Below, piece by piece: positions 8,777 through 17,384 of a stretch of DNA of 64,000 nt (the first letter of the stretch is position 1; every line of letters starts with the position of its first letter). The notes below the pieces were generated by a model. The model had not been told where the DNA came from, did no database searches, and saw nothing but the letters and a program-made list of their open reading frames with translations. The stretch is taken from assembly GCF_004217045.1 (NCBI RefSeq), contig NZ_SGXM01000008.1:62001-126000 (forward strand). Reading direction: 5' to 3'. This stretch comes from Cupriavidus agavae (GTDB taxonomy: Bacteria > Pseudomonadota > Gammaproteobacteria > Burkholderiales > Burkholderiaceae). Made by a program: the position numbers and the translations under genes.

Positions 8777-9276
8777 GTGTCGGACTCTTCTCTCAGGTTG
8801 GCCCGGGTCCGGGCAGGAGGATTGCCGACGCATTGACGGCGGTTTCCGCCCTAGCCTTTAGTGCGATGCAACATAGAGATTCTGGCATCACTTTTGACAG
8901 ATTCGAACGAGCGTTCGCGTCGTATGGCGCATTTGCCATATGCGCTAGGGGCACTTGCCATACAACCAAGGGAAAACCCGCCGCACTGCAACATCACCTT
9001 GCATTCACACGGCGACGTTCCTATGCTGAACACCAGAATTCAATTTAATTTGAATCTGTATTCAGAAGGATCTAACGCGTAACATACGCACACGGGGCGG
9101 TCGGCATCCTCCGAGGGAGGACCGGAACAGTGAGCCAGGACGGGGCGCTGCAAGGGTTCTGGAGGTGATGTGGACCGTATGGATGGGGTAGCCGCGCCAT
9201 AAGCGGACTTTCATCCAATCAGCGCGCCGCGCGGCAAGCGAAAGCCAGACGACGTGCCAATAAGAAGTGAACGGCC
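8777..9276. other. Divergent intergenic region between chemoreceptor and LuxR gene
   Basis: About 500 bases, more AT-rich than the surroundings around 9030-9075. It must contain the promoters of both flanking genes. Visible elements are a sigma-28-like promoter for the chemoreceptor, a perfect CGAACG-AG-CGTTCG palindrome at 8904-8917, and TTGCCATA occurring twice around 8933-8962. Short frames here look non-coding. Confidence 0.6.
8833..8860 (-). promoter_or_regulatory. Candidate sigma-28 (FliA) promoter of the chemoreceptor gene
   Basis: On the minus strand TAAA is followed after 16 bases by GCCGTCAA, six of eight matches to the FliA -10 box GCCGATAA; the ideal gap is 15. It lies 57-84 bases upstream of the chemoreceptor start, a plausible distance. 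The one-base spacing error and two mismatches keep this tentative. Confidence 0.35.
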
Positions 9277-10095
9277 ATGGCCACCATCCTCTTGCTCGAG
9301 CCACATCCACTGCTGCGCCTTGGATTGCGCCATCTTTTGGCCCAGGCGCACGTGCCGGGCGATCTCGTCGATCTCGATCCGGGCAGCCTCCACCAGCCCG
9401 ACCCCTGGACGCACCACGCCGACCTGCTGATCTTCGGCCTGCCGGCAGATGCCGCCCAGGGCTGGCAGATGCTGGGCGACCTCTGCGAGCGCCTGCAGCC
9501 GCTGCGCGTGCTGGTGCTGGCCGAGCACGTGCCGGCGCCGCTGCCCGAGGCCGGCCTGCCCGACGCGGTGCGCGGCGTGCTGGCCAAGACCTGTTCGTCC
9601 GATGCGCTCGAAGCCGCGATCCGGCTGGTGCTGGCCGGCGGCGAGTGCTTCCCGTCGCAGGTGCCGCCTGCGCGCCAGCCCGAGGCCGCGCAGGGCGCGC
9701 GCCACGCGGCCGCGCCGATCGTGGTGCCGCTGCACAGCGTGCCGGTGGACCTGCCGGGTGCCGCGGCGGTGGCCGCGCCGGTGGCGACTCCCGAGACGCC
9801 GGCCGCCGGCGCCCACCTGCTCAATATCACCGAGCGCCAGTACGAGGTGCTGGCGCTGCTGGCGCGCGGCTATCCGATCAAGACGGTCAGCCGCCTGCTC
9901 AATATTTCGGTCGCCACCGCCAAGACCCACGCATGCACGCTCTATCAGCGCCTGCACGTACGCAACAAGGGCGAGGCGGTGTACGTGGCGCTGCAGCGGG
10001 GTGCCACGCTGAACTGGATCGGACCCACGCCGGCCCAGCCCACGCATATCCCGATGTCGTCGCTCCATGCGCGGGAGGCCTGTGAGGCCGCCTGA
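9277..10095 (+). CDS. LuxR-family regulator with a receiver domain lacking the phospho-acceptor Asp
   Basis: A 272-aa regulator. Residues 1 to about 125 are receiver-like: LLLEPHPLLRLGL at the start, and the conserved Lys in LAKTCSSD. Where DLxLLDxxMP is expected there is ADLLIFGLP, so the phospho-accepting Asp is replaced by Gly. A low-complexity linker leads to a LuxR/FixJ HTH at about 183-245 (ITERQYEVLALLARGYPIKT, then SRLLNISVATAKTHACTLYQ). The protein at 44551-45486 is a paralogue with nearly the same HTH, so the pair brackets the EPS locus and both probably regulate it. Activation is likely by ligand or protein contact rather than phosphorylation (inference). Confidence 0.85.
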   Translation: MATILLLEPHPLLRLGLRHLLAQAHVPGDLVDLDPGSLHQPDPWTHHADLLIFGLPADAAQGWQMLGDLCERLQPLRVLVLAEHVPAPLPEAGLPDAVRGVLAKTCSSDALEAAIRLVLAGGECFPSQVPPARQPEAAQGARHAAAPIVVPLHSVPVDLPGAAAVAAPVATPETPAAGAHLLNITERQYEVLALLARGYPIKTVSRLLNISVATAKTHACTLYQRLHVRNKGEAVYVALQRGATLNWIGPTPAQPTHIPMSSLHAREACEAA

Positions 10096-10348
10096 CCGAA
10101 GCCACATGCCACGGGCCAGCCACGGCCCGCCTGCACCATCCGCCGGCCCGCCCTCATCCATAGGCATGAGGCAGCGGCCGGCCGTGGTTGCTAGCCTGTA
10201 AGACAGGTCCGGCGTCCGGGACAGCCGTATCCTCCGAAGTCCCATGCTCGCCAGGTGTTCAACTGTGTTCGATGCCCTTACCCGGGGCGGCCCGCCGGTG
10301 TATCCCACCTTGGCGGACACACGCGCCGTGCGCGCGGATGGCTTCCCG

Positions 10349-10900
10349 ATGACGACCTACCTGATCGCCACCAACGAAATGATGTGCCGCATCCTTGCGC
10401 GACGCATGGAAGCGCAGGACATTCCCACCCCAGTGCGCTGGCATGGCCCCGACTGGCTGCTGGAGCCTGCGGACTTGTCTGACGTCACACGTACATACCG
10501 CCAGGTCGACAACCCGGACCGGTCCGAGCCGCTGCCCGAACAGGCGGTGGAAATGGCGCTGGTGGACTGCAGCGGCGTGGGCGGCGACCCCCGCCGCCTG
10601 CTCGACCGCGTGCGCGAGCGGCTGGCGCCGCGCCGCTGGCTGGTGCTGTCGGACGCGCTCGATCCCACGCTGATGACCCACGCCGCACTGCTTGGCGCCA
10701 GCGGCTGCCTGGCGGTGCCGGCGCCGGTGGAACTGGTCTGCGCGGCGGCCACGCTGGTGTGGGCCGGCGGGCAGTGCTTCCCGCGCAGCGCGCTGTCCGT
10801 GCTGCGCGCGCTGCCCCGGCTCGACGTGCCGGCGGCCGATGGGATGACCCTGCCGGCCGCGGCCCGCCTGCACGCGGACGGGTCTACTGCCATCGGATGA
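10349..10900 (+). CDS. Receiver-like protein without output domain
   Basis: A 183-aa protein starting MTTYLIATNEMMCRIL; a longer frame from 10244 is possible but its extra residues are not protein-like. It resembles the receiver portion of the preceding LuxR regulator: same overall length and a matching end (AAATLVWAGGQCFP versus AIRLVLAGGECFP), but no HTH follows. The expected phospho-site region reads MALVDCSG. It looks like a tandem duplicate that lost, or never had, the DNA-binding domain, and might dimerise with or antagonise the full-length paralogues. Confidence 0.65.
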   Translation: MTTYLIATNEMMCRILARRMEAQDIPTPVRWHGPDWLLEPADLSDVTRTYRQVDNPDRSEPLPEQAVEMALVDCSGVGGDPRRLLDRVRERLAPRRWLVLSDALDPTLMTHAALLGASGCLAVPAPVELVCAAATLVWAGGQCFPRSALSVLRALPRLDVPAADGMTLPAAARLHADGSTAIG

Positions 10901-10995
10901 GTTTCGGCTGACGCCGATACGACTATGCTGTTTGTACCCGTGGTCAGAAGCCGGCGCCATGCCGAGGCCGGCCGCCGCGGGACGCAGGGGGTCGT

Positions 10996-11250
10996 ATGGA
11001 ATCCGGAATCGATATCCTGGTCATCCACGGGTTTGCCGTGCGTGAGGGCCGGGACAAGTGGGCATGCTGCTACGAGATACGGCTCGCCGTGATTGGCGGG
11101 CCGTTGTTGTATCGGGGCGAATTGCACGGGCGGCGGCATCCCACCGAGGCGGCCGCCGTGGTGGCGGCGCTGGCGGTCGGGGAGCAGGAAGCCACCCGGC
11201 ACCTGGAAACCGCGCGCGCGATGTTCCTGGCGCTCAAGCGCCGGCAGTGA
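10996..11250 (+). CDS. Small conserved-looking hypothetical protein
   Basis: An 84-aa protein with a good CAGGGGGTC ribosome site before the ATG and a strong terminator hairpin 45 bases after the stop, which together support a real gene. Sequence: an N-terminal IDILVIHGF strand, a central PLLYRGELHGRRHPTEAAAV and a helical, Ala-rich end. No domain, signal peptide or membrane segment is recognised. It is transcribed with the two regulators to its left. Confidence 0.7.
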   Translation: MESGIDILVIHGFAVREGRDKWACCYEIRLAVIGGPLLYRGELHGRRHPTEAAAVVAALAVGEQEATRHLETARAMFLALKRRQ

Positions 11251-11290
11251 AACCTTCCCCTGGCTGACTTCCCGGCAGGCCCGGCACCAA

Positions 11291-11330
11291 AAAAGAAGCC
11301 CGCCGACCGGGGGACCATGCGGGCTTTGAA
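11291..11330. terminator. Bidirectional intrinsic terminator
   Basis: AAGCCCGC (11296-11303) pairs with GCGGGCTT (11319-11326) around a 15-base loop, with an A-rich run before and TTTGAA after. It follows the 84-aa gene. Confidence 0.75.
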
Positions 11331-11357
11331 ATGGCTGCCCACGTGGTGGACAGCCAT
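11331..11357. repeat. 27-base imperfect hairpin next to the terminator
   Basis: Two 12-base arms, ATGGCTGCCCAC and GTGGACAGCCAT, are complementary except for one position and are separated by GTG. It directly abuts the preceding terminator. It may be a second stop signal or a protein-binding site. Confidence 0.5.
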
Positions 11358-11622
11358 TACCGTCAACATATCGAATCGCGCTTGCGGACTGTATCAACCA
11401 GAAGACGCATGCCAGCCCGGCGTCTCATCCCCGCTTGCGGCGCCCCCGTAACGCCCGCCAGCCCAGTGCTGGCGTGGATATGGGGTGGCATGCGGCGGGC
11501 CGGGCAGGGCGCGGCACGGGCCGGCGCCCTCATGCTTCGGTAGGTAGGGCACCCCACACACGTCATGGCGCGGCGTACCGGGCGGTGCTACGCTGGCCCT
11601 TCGTCGCTCCGCAAGACCCACC

Positions 11623-12357
11623 ATGAGCCGCTGGCATCTGATCACCTTCTTCGGCGAGTCCACCTTCCTGCTGCCCTGTGCAGTGTTCCTGTACGTGTGG
11701 CTGCGCTGGCATGGCGCCACGCGCGTGGCGCGGCACTGGCTGCTGGCGTTCACGCTGACGGCCGGCGCGGTGCTGGCCTCGAAGATCGCGTTCATGGGCT
11801 GGGGCATTGGCAGCGCGGCCATCGACTTCACCGGCTTCTCGGGGCATTCGATGATGGCCGCATCCATCCTGCCGGTGCTGCTGTACCTGGCGATGCCGGC
11901 GCGCCGTCCCGGGCTGAGCGCGCTGGCGGCGCTGGCCGGCGTGGCACTGGCGCTGGCGGTGGGCGTGTCGCGGCTGGCGCTGCATGCGCATTCGCCGTCC
12001 GAGGTGGTCAGCGGGCTGGCGCTCGGCTTCCTGGTCAGCGTGCCGTTCATCCTGCGCCACGGCGTGCCGCGCGGCCCGCTGACGATGATGCTGGCCAGCG
12101 CCGCGCTGCTGTCCATGCCGCTGTTGCCGGTGTCGCACATGACCGGCATCACGCACGGGCTGGTGACCGAGATGGCGCTGTTCCTCTCGGGCCGTGACCG
12201 CCCGTTCGAGCGCGGCGACTGGATGTCGCGCGCGCCGTGCGCGGTGTGCCCGGAAGCCGCCGCAGTGTCCGCAGGTGCCGCCGGCGGTACAGCCGGCGGC
12301 GCTGCGGCCGATGCCGCGCGGGTCGTCCGGTGCGCCACCGCACGTTGTCCCGCCTAG
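11623..12357 (+). CDS. PAP2-family membrane phosphatase
   Basis: A 244-aa protein with about six hydrophobic segments and PAP2 motifs: FSGHSM near residue 74 (the PSGH block, with Phe for Pro) and SRLALHAHSPSEV near 124, which carry the two catalytic His. Members dephosphorylate lipid pyrophosphates or phosphates at the membrane; beside an EPS locus it may recycle undecaprenyl pyrophosphate. After the last membrane helix (about 170-195) there is a 50-residue Ala/Gly/Cys-rich tail of unknown use. The usual KxxxxxxRP first motif is not obvious. Confidence 0.8.
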   Translation: MSRWHLITFFGESTFLLPCAVFLYVWLRWHGATRVARHWLLAFTLTAGAVLASKIAFMGWGIGSAAIDFTGFSGHSMMAASILPVLLYLAMPARRPGLSALAALAGVALALAVGVSRLALHAHSPSEVVSGLALGFLVSVPFILRHGVPRGPLTMMLASAALLSMPLLPVSHMTGITHGLVTEMALFLSGRDRPFERGDWMSRAPCAVCPEAAAVSAGAAGGTAGGAAADAARVVRCATARCPA

Positions 12358-12461
12358 CCGGAACGCACCCCGGGCACCTGTGTGCGCCCCCCCACAGACT
12401 GCCGACACCCCCTGCGCAACCATGACCCGGTAAGGTTTCCCGCAAGGGCATTGGGGCTGTC

Positions 12462-13865
12462 ATGGCATCGAACTGGAACGTCGCCGCCGAGCGGCATAGC
12501 GCGCTTCACTATCTCTACAGGCTCTCCGACGCCCTGCTGATTGCCGTGGCCGGCATCGCCATGGGGGCGCTGTACTTTCCCGGTGGCATCCGCGAGGCGG
12601 CGCCGGTCAACGGCTTCCTGACCATGCTGTGCGCGATCGGCGCGCTGGTGGTGTTTCCCGGCTTCGGCGTCTACGAGTCGTGGCGCGGGCGCAGCCTGGC
12701 GGTGCTGGCGCTGCGCATCTGCTCGGCCTGGGCCACGGTGTTCGTCGCCGGCCTGCTGGGCGCGTTCCTGATCCACCAGATCGCGGCGGTCTCGCGGGTC
12801 TGGTCGATGGGCTGGTTCATCAGCACGGCGCTGGCACTGCTGGTCTCGCGCGCGATCATGTTCCGCATGCTCGGCAACGTGCGCGAGCAGGGTATCAACG
12901 CCAAGCGCGTGGTGATCTTCGGTTACGGGCCGCTGGGGCGCGAGATGTTCCTGCGCGTGCAGCGTATCCGCACGGCCGGCTACCGCGTGGTGGGCATCTA
13001 CGACGAGCACAGCCAGGGCATTCCCAATGGCGTGACCACGCTGCGCACCGTGGAGGAGGTCAACGCGTTCGTCAGCAGCCAGGGCGTGCGCGAGATCTGG
13101 CTCACGCTGCCGATGGCCGCCTGCCGCGATCTCTCCGAGGTGGTGCGCCGCTTCCGCAACGACCTGATCGATATCCGCTGGGTGCCCGATGTGTCGTCGG
13201 TGGAGCTGCTCGGCCACCGGTTCAGCGATTTCATGGGATTGCCGGTCATCGATCTCAACGCGCCGCCGGTGTCGGGCATCACGGGTTTGCTCAAGGCCAG
13301 CTTCGACCGCGCGTTTGCGGCCGGCGTGCTGCTGGCGCTGAGCCCGGTGCTGCTGGCCATCGCGGTGATGGTCAAGTGGTCGTCGCCGGGGCCGGTGCTG
13401 TTCCGCCAGCAGCGGCTCGGCATCGATGGGCAGCCGTTCCACGTCTACAAGTTCCGCACGATGCGCGTGCATGCCGATACCGGCGTCACGCAGGCCACGC
13501 GCGGCGACCCCCGCGTGACGCGCATCGGCGCGTTCCTGCGTCGTACCAGCCTGGACGAGCTGCCGCAGTTCCTGAACGTGCTGCGCGGCGAGATGTCGGT
13601 GGTGGGCCCGCGCCCGCACGCGATGGAGCACAACGAGATCTACAAGGAACTGATCGACCGGTACATGCTGCGCCACCGCGTCAAGCCTGGCATTACCGGG
13701 TGGGCGCAGATCAACGGACTGCGCGGCCAGACCGACACGATCGACAAGATGCGCAAGCGCATCGAGTTCGACATCTATTACATCCAGCACTGGTCGTTCC
13801 AGCTCGACCTCCGGATCATCGTGCGCACCGCACTGCACGGCTGGACCGGCGCATCGGCCCACTAG
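12462..13865 (+). CDS. wcaJ: Undecaprenyl-phosphate glycosyl-1-phosphate transferase (WcaJ-like), EPS initiation
   Basis: A 467-aa membrane enzyme that starts EPS repeat-unit synthesis by moving a hexose-1-phosphate (usually glucose) from UDP-sugar to undecaprenyl phosphate. The N-terminus has four hydrophobic helices (about 20-135), then a nucleotide-binding-like domain (VVIFGYGPLGREMF near 150), a fifth hydrophobic segment near 285-305, and the catalytic bacterial sugar transferase domain with FRQQRLG, YKFRTMR, RRTSLDELPQ, VGPRPHA and KPGITGWAQINGLRG. It opens the plus-strand half of the EPS locus. The sugar is inferred from the family, not proved. Confidence 0.92.
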   Translation: MASNWNVAAERHSALHYLYRLSDALLIAVAGIAMGALYFPGGIREAAPVNGFLTMLCAIGALVVFPGFGVYESWRGRSLAVLALRICSAWATVFVAGLLGAFLIHQIAAVSRVWSMGWFISTALALLVSRAIMFRMLGNVREQGINAKRVVIFGYGPLGREMFLRVQRIRTAGYRVVGIYDEHSQGIPNGVTTLRTVEEVNAFVSSQGVREIWLTLPMAACRDLSEVVRRFRNDLIDIRWVPDVSSVELLGHRFSDFMGLPVIDLNAPPVSGITGLLKASFDRAFAAGVLLALSPVLLAIAVMVKWSSPGPVLFRQQRLGIDGQPFHVYKFRTMRVHADTGVTQATRGDPRVTRIGAFLRRTSLDELPQFLNVLRGEMSVVGPRPHAMEHNEIYKELIDRYMLRHRVKPGITGWAQINGLRGQTDTIDKMRKRIEFDIYYIQHWSFQLDLRIIVRTALHGWTGASAH

Positions 13866-13973
13866 CGCCGGCACGCCCGCAGTGGCGCGCGGTATTGGTG
13901 CGACATCGCACCGAGCGGGACGCGCAAAAGCCCTGGAATGGAGCCCGTCCTACAAAAAATTGGGAGACGACGC

Positions 13974-14225
13974 ATGAAAGCAACCATCCGCAATATCCTC
14001 GGTGAAGTGGCACGGCTCGATGTGCCGCTGGCCACGCTGGCCGATAACGATGACCTCTACGCCGCCGGCCTGTCGTCGCTGGCCACCGTGCACGTGATGC
14101 TGGCGCTGGAGAATGCGTTCGACATCGAGATCCCCGACCAGATGCTGACGCGCCAGCTGTTCCGCAGCGTGGATTCGCTGGCGGCCGCCGTGGAGACCAT
14201 CCGCCAGCAGCAGGAGGCAGCATGA
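13974..14225 (+). CDS. Acyl/aminoacyl carrier protein
   Basis: An 83-aa carrier protein. I start at 13974 (MKATIRNIL), with GGGAGACGACGC before it, rather than at 13938. The phosphopantetheine site is in DDLYAAGLSSLATV: the classical Asp-Ser-Leu is Ser34-Ser35-Leu36, and Ser35 would be modified. Helix IV is present (LALENAFDIEIPDQ). The next gene overlaps by ATGA and an amino acid:carrier-protein ligase follows, so this is probably the ligase's aminoacyl acceptor rather than a fatty-acid ACP. Such dedicated carriers beside these ligases are known from rhizobia. Confidence 0.9.
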   Translation: MKATIRNILGEVARLDVPLATLADNDDLYAAGLSSLATVHVMLALENAFDIEIPDQMLTRQLFRSVDSLAAAVETIRQQQEAA

Positions 14226-15421
14226 GCCCCGCCAAGGTGGCGCTGGCCCATGCCAATCCGGACGCCAGCAGCGCCATGGCGACCGATGCGCTGATCGCCG
14301 CCGCGCGCGAAGCCGGCGCCGAGGCGCAGCGCTTTGCGGATGCGGTGGACCACGAGGCGCGCTTCCCGCACGAAGCCTTCGCCATGCTGCGCGAGAAGCG
14401 GCTGCTGGGCGCGATGGTGCCGGCCGTGCTCGGCGGCAGCGGCGCGTCGCTGGCCACGGTGGCGGCCATCTGCCGCACGCTGGGCGAGCACTGCGCGTCG
14501 ACCGGCATGATCTACGCGATGCACCAGATCCAGGTGGCCTGCCTGCTCGAACACGGCGCCGGCAATGCCTGGCAGCAACAGTTGCTGGCCCGCGTGGCCG
14601 AGGAACAGCTGCTGCTGGCGTCGGCCACGTCCGAGGAAGCCATCGGCGGCGCGCTGCGCAGCAGCGGCTGCGCGGTCAACGTGGAGGGCGACCGCTTCCA
14701 CCTGCTGAAGATGGCGCCGACGATCTCGTACGGGGCGCACGCCGACGGCATCCTGATCACCGCCCGGCGCCACGCCGACGCCTCGCCGTCGGACCAGGTG
14801 CTGGTCTGCACGCTCAAGGCCGACTACACGCTGCAGAGCCTGAACACGTGGGACACGCTCGGCATGCGCGGCACGTGCAGCAACGGTTTCCGGCTCGAAG
14901 CCACGGGCCATGTGGACCAGGTGCTGCCGGTGCCGTTCGGCGAGATTGCCGACGCCACGATGACGCCGGTCTCGCACATCCTCTGGAGCGCGCTCTGGGT
15001 GGGGATTTCGAGCGATGCGGTGTCGCGCGCCAAGACGTTCTTCCAGGGCCAGGCGCGTGCGCGTCCGGGCCAGCTGCCGCCGTCGGCGCCGCGCGTGGCC
15101 GAGGCCGTCAGCATGCTGCAGATGATGGAGGCCCGCGTGGACATGGCGCTGGAACGCCAGCGAGCGCGCCATGCCGGGGCGTCGGTGTCGGCCGCGTTCG
15201 CACTGGCCGCCGAGATGAACGGACTCAAGACCGCGATGTCGACCATGGCGCTCGAAGTCGTGCAGCAGGCCATGCTGGTCTGCGGCATGGCCGGCTACAA
15301 GCAGGGTACGCCGTTCAGCCTGGGCCGCCATCTGCGTGACCTGTGGTCCGCCCCGTTGATGATCAACAACGATCGCATCCAGACCAACACGGCCAACCTG
15401 CTGCTGGCCGACCGTTCCTGA
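14222..15421 (+). CDS. Acyl-CoA dehydrogenase-like flavoprotein
   Basis: A 399-aa member of the acyl-CoA dehydrogenase family, translationally coupled to the carrier protein. Family blocks: helical N-terminus (EARFPHEAFAMLREKRLLG), CASTGMIYAMHQIQVA, WDTLGMRGTCSNGF, and the C-terminal helical bundle ending GRHLRDLWSAPLMINNDRIQ. Aligned on the usual RDARITQIYEGTNQIQ, the catalytic Glu of YEGT falls on Ile, so either the base lies elsewhere or the reaction differs from ordinary acyl-CoA oxidation. Related flavoproteins oxidise carrier-bound aminoacyl groups (prolyl to pyrrolyl), a good model for this gene next to an aminoacyl carrier system. The substrate is unknown. Confidence 0.88.
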   Translation: MSPAKVALAHANPDASSAMATDALIAAAREAGAEAQRFADAVDHEARFPHEAFAMLREKRLLGAMVPAVLGGSGASLATVAAICRTLGEHCASTGMIYAMHQIQVACLLEHGAGNAWQQQLLARVAEEQLLLASATSEEAIGGALRSSGCAVNVEGDRFHLLKMAPTISYGAHADGILITARRHADASPSDQVLVCTLKADYTLQSLNTWDTLGMRGTCSNGFRLEATGHVDQVLPVPFGEIADATMTPVSHILWSALWVGISSDAVSRAKTFFQGQARARPGQLPPSAPRVAEAVSMLQMMEARVDMALERQRARHAGASVSAAFALAAEMNGLKTAMSTMALEVVQQAMLVCGMAGYKQGTPFSLGRHLRDLWSAPLMINNDRIQTNTANLLLADRS

Positions 15422-15431
15422 GGAGCCCCCG

Positions 15432-16397
15432 ATGGATGCCCATGCACTGACTGACGTGACGCAGGGCGGCGGTGCGCCGGAATCGGCCGCGCCCCAGCCT
15501 ACCTATCTGGAACAACTGCTGGCCGCCGGCCTGCTGATCGAGACCGGCGTGAAGGGCCTGTATGGCCGCAGCGCCGTGTTCGAGGCGGTGGCTGACGGTC
15601 TGAATGCGGCCATCACGCGCCTTGGCGCGGACCAGCAGGCCGAAGTGCTGCGCTTTCCGCCCGCCATGGGCCAGCACGATTTCGAGACCAGCGAATACCT
15701 GAAGAGCTTCCCCAACCTCGCCGGCACGATCCACAGCTTCTGTGGCGACGACCGCGGCCATCGCCGGCTGCTGGCGCGGCTGGAAGACAAGGAAGACTGG
15801 ACCGACCAGCAGGAGCCCACCGGCGTGGTGCTGACGCCCGCCGCGTGCTATCCGATCTATCCGGTCGTGGCAAAGCGCGGGCCGCTGCCCGAGGCGGGCA
15901 AGGTGGTTGACGTGCTGTCGTACTGCTACCGGCACGAGCCGTCGCTGGAACCCACGCGCATGCAGCTGTTCCGCCAGCGCGAATATGTGTGCCTGGGCTC
16001 GCCCGAGCGCATCGTGGCGTTCCGCCAGCTCTGGATGGAGCGCGGCCAGGCGCTGGCCGAGTCACTGCAACTGCCCGTCGAGGTGGATGTCGCCAACGAC
16101 CCGTTCTTCGGACGCGGCGGCAAGATCGTGGCCGACAGCCAGCGCGAACTCAAGCTCAAGTTCGAGCTGCTGATTCCGGTCAACGACGGGCTCGGGCCCA
16201 CGGCCTGCATGAGCTTCAACTACCACATGGACCACTTCGGCGCGCTGTGGCACATCGGCCTGGCCGATGGCGGCACCGCGCACACGGGCTGCGTGGGCTT
16301 CGGGATCGAACGGCTGGTGCTGGCGCTGCTCAAGCACCACGGGCTCGATCCCGCCAGATGGCCGCAGCCGGTGCGCGAGACGCTGGGAGACGTGTAA
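15432..16397 (+). CDS. Amino acid--[carrier protein] ligase (seryl-tRNA synthetase-like, no tRNA-binding arm)
   Basis: A 321-aa homologue of the class II synthetase-like enzymes that activate a small amino acid (Gly or Ala in the characterised rhizobial enzymes) with ATP and load it onto the phosphopantetheine of a carrier protein. Motif 2 is YCYRHEPSLEPTRMQLFRQR and motif 3 is GFGIERL. The expected zinc ligands are Cys139 (TPAACYP), Glu184 (FRQREYV) and Cys287 (HTGCVGF); their spacing equals, as I remember it, Cys131/Glu176/Cys279 of the Bradyrhizobium enzyme. The tRNA-binding coiled coil of SerRS is absent. It sits two genes after the carrier protein, and the stop touches the DUF1839 start. 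Biological function of this family is unsettled. Confidence 0.9.
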   Translation: MDAHALTDVTQGGGAPESAAPQPTYLEQLLAAGLLIETGVKGLYGRSAVFEAVADGLNAAITRLGADQQAEVLRFPPAMGQHDFETSEYLKSFPNLAGTIHSFCGDDRGHRRLLARLEDKEDWTDQQEPTGVVLTPAACYPIYPVVAKRGPLPEAGKVVDVLSYCYRHEPSLEPTRMQLFRQREYVCLGSPERIVAFRQLWMERGQALAESLQLPVEVDVANDPFFGRGGKIVADSQRELKLKFELLIPVNDGLGPTACMSFNYHMDHFGALWHIGLADGGTAHTGCVGFGIERLVLALLKHHGLDPARWPQPVRETLGDV

Positions 16398-17384
16398 ATG
16401 TACGGTGACGGCAAGGCGGTACGCACGCGCGGCGGCGCGCACGCGCTGCACGGGGGCAACCCCGTGTGGTCGCATGCCAACCGCCATATCGACCTCTGGG
16501 TCGAGCTGTTACATGGATGGGATTTCGAACCTATCGCGGCACTGCCTTTCACCGTCACGCTTGATTTCGAGGGCGACCAGTTCACGCCCTCGAACATCCC
16601 GCCCTCGGACCTGGAGCGGCTCTACGGCATCGTCAAGGACGAGCTGTCGACCTACGGCCGGCTCGAGGCGCACGTGGCGGCGCAGACCAACCGCGGCCAC
16701 GCCGTGCTGCTGGAGGTGGACAACTACCAGTTGCCGCAGCCGGCCGGCACGTACCGGCGCCAGCATGCGCGCGCCTGCATCGCCATCGACGTGCTGGTGC
16801 CCGAGGCAACCGCCGTGGGCTACTACCACCACGACGGCTACCACACGGCCAGCGGCGACGACTACCTGGCGATCTTCCGCACGCCGGCCCACGAGACCAT
16901 GTGGGGGGTGGCCACGTTCCCGCAGGCCGAGGTGGTGCGGCGGCGCTTCACCGCGCTTGGCGCGAACGAGCTGCTGCGCGCCTCGACCGATATCCTGCGC
17001 GGCCACCTGGCACGGCGTCCGCGCGAGAACCCGATCAAGGCGTTCCGCGCCGCGTTTCCGGCGCACCTCGAACAACTGATGGCGCGCGGCGAGCCAAACT
17101 TCCAGATCTACGCGGCCAGCGTGCTGCGGCAACTGGGCGCCAACTTCGAACTGCTCGGCCGCTACGTGCGCTGGCTGGTGATGAACGGCCAGCCGTTGCC
17201 CGATACCGTGGCCGAGGCGTGCTACACGATGGCGTCCGAGGCCATGGTGATGCAGTTTCGGCTGATGCGGGCCGTGATCAGCCACAAGCCCGACAGTTGC
17301 GAAGACTGCCTGGAGCAGCTCGAAATCGCCTACCAGGGCACCGTGCCCGCGCTGGCGGCGCACTTTGGGGAGACCGTCACATGA
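16398..17384 (+). CDS. DUF1839 protein, candidate carrier-protein aminoacyltransferase (Cys-less paralogue)
   Basis: A 328-aa cytoplasmic protein, start directly after the ligase stop. I recognise DUF1839, a family found beside amino acid:carrier-protein ligases. Conserved blocks are HIDLWVELLHGW (30-41), EGDQFTPSNIP, RGHAVLLEVDNYQLP (99-113) and YRRQHARACIAID. The layout (start-of-helix residue, GxxVLVEVDxxxLP, His about 95 residues on) recalls BtrH-type enzymes that move an aminoacyl group from a carrier protein to a sugar; this is my inference and needs structure comparison. The position of the likely catalytic Cys of the second copy (Cys44 at 21201-22241) is Arg29 here, so this copy may be a structural partner. 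ATGA overlap with the GH2 gene. Confidence 0.8.
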   Translation: MYGDGKAVRTRGGAHALHGGNPVWSHANRHIDLWVELLHGWDFEPIAALPFTVTLDFEGDQFTPSNIPPSDLERLYGIVKDELSTYGRLEAHVAAQTNRGHAVLLEVDNYQLPQPAGTYRRQHARACIAIDVLVPEATAVGYYHHDGYHTASGDDYLAIFRTPAHETMWGVATFPQAEVVRRRFTALGANELLRASTDILRGHLARRPRENPIKAFRAAFPAHLEQLMARGEPNFQIYAASVLRQLGANFELLGRYVRWLVMNGQPLPDTVAEACYTMASEAMVMQFRLMRAVISHKPDSCEDCLEQLEIAYQGTVPALAAHFGETVT

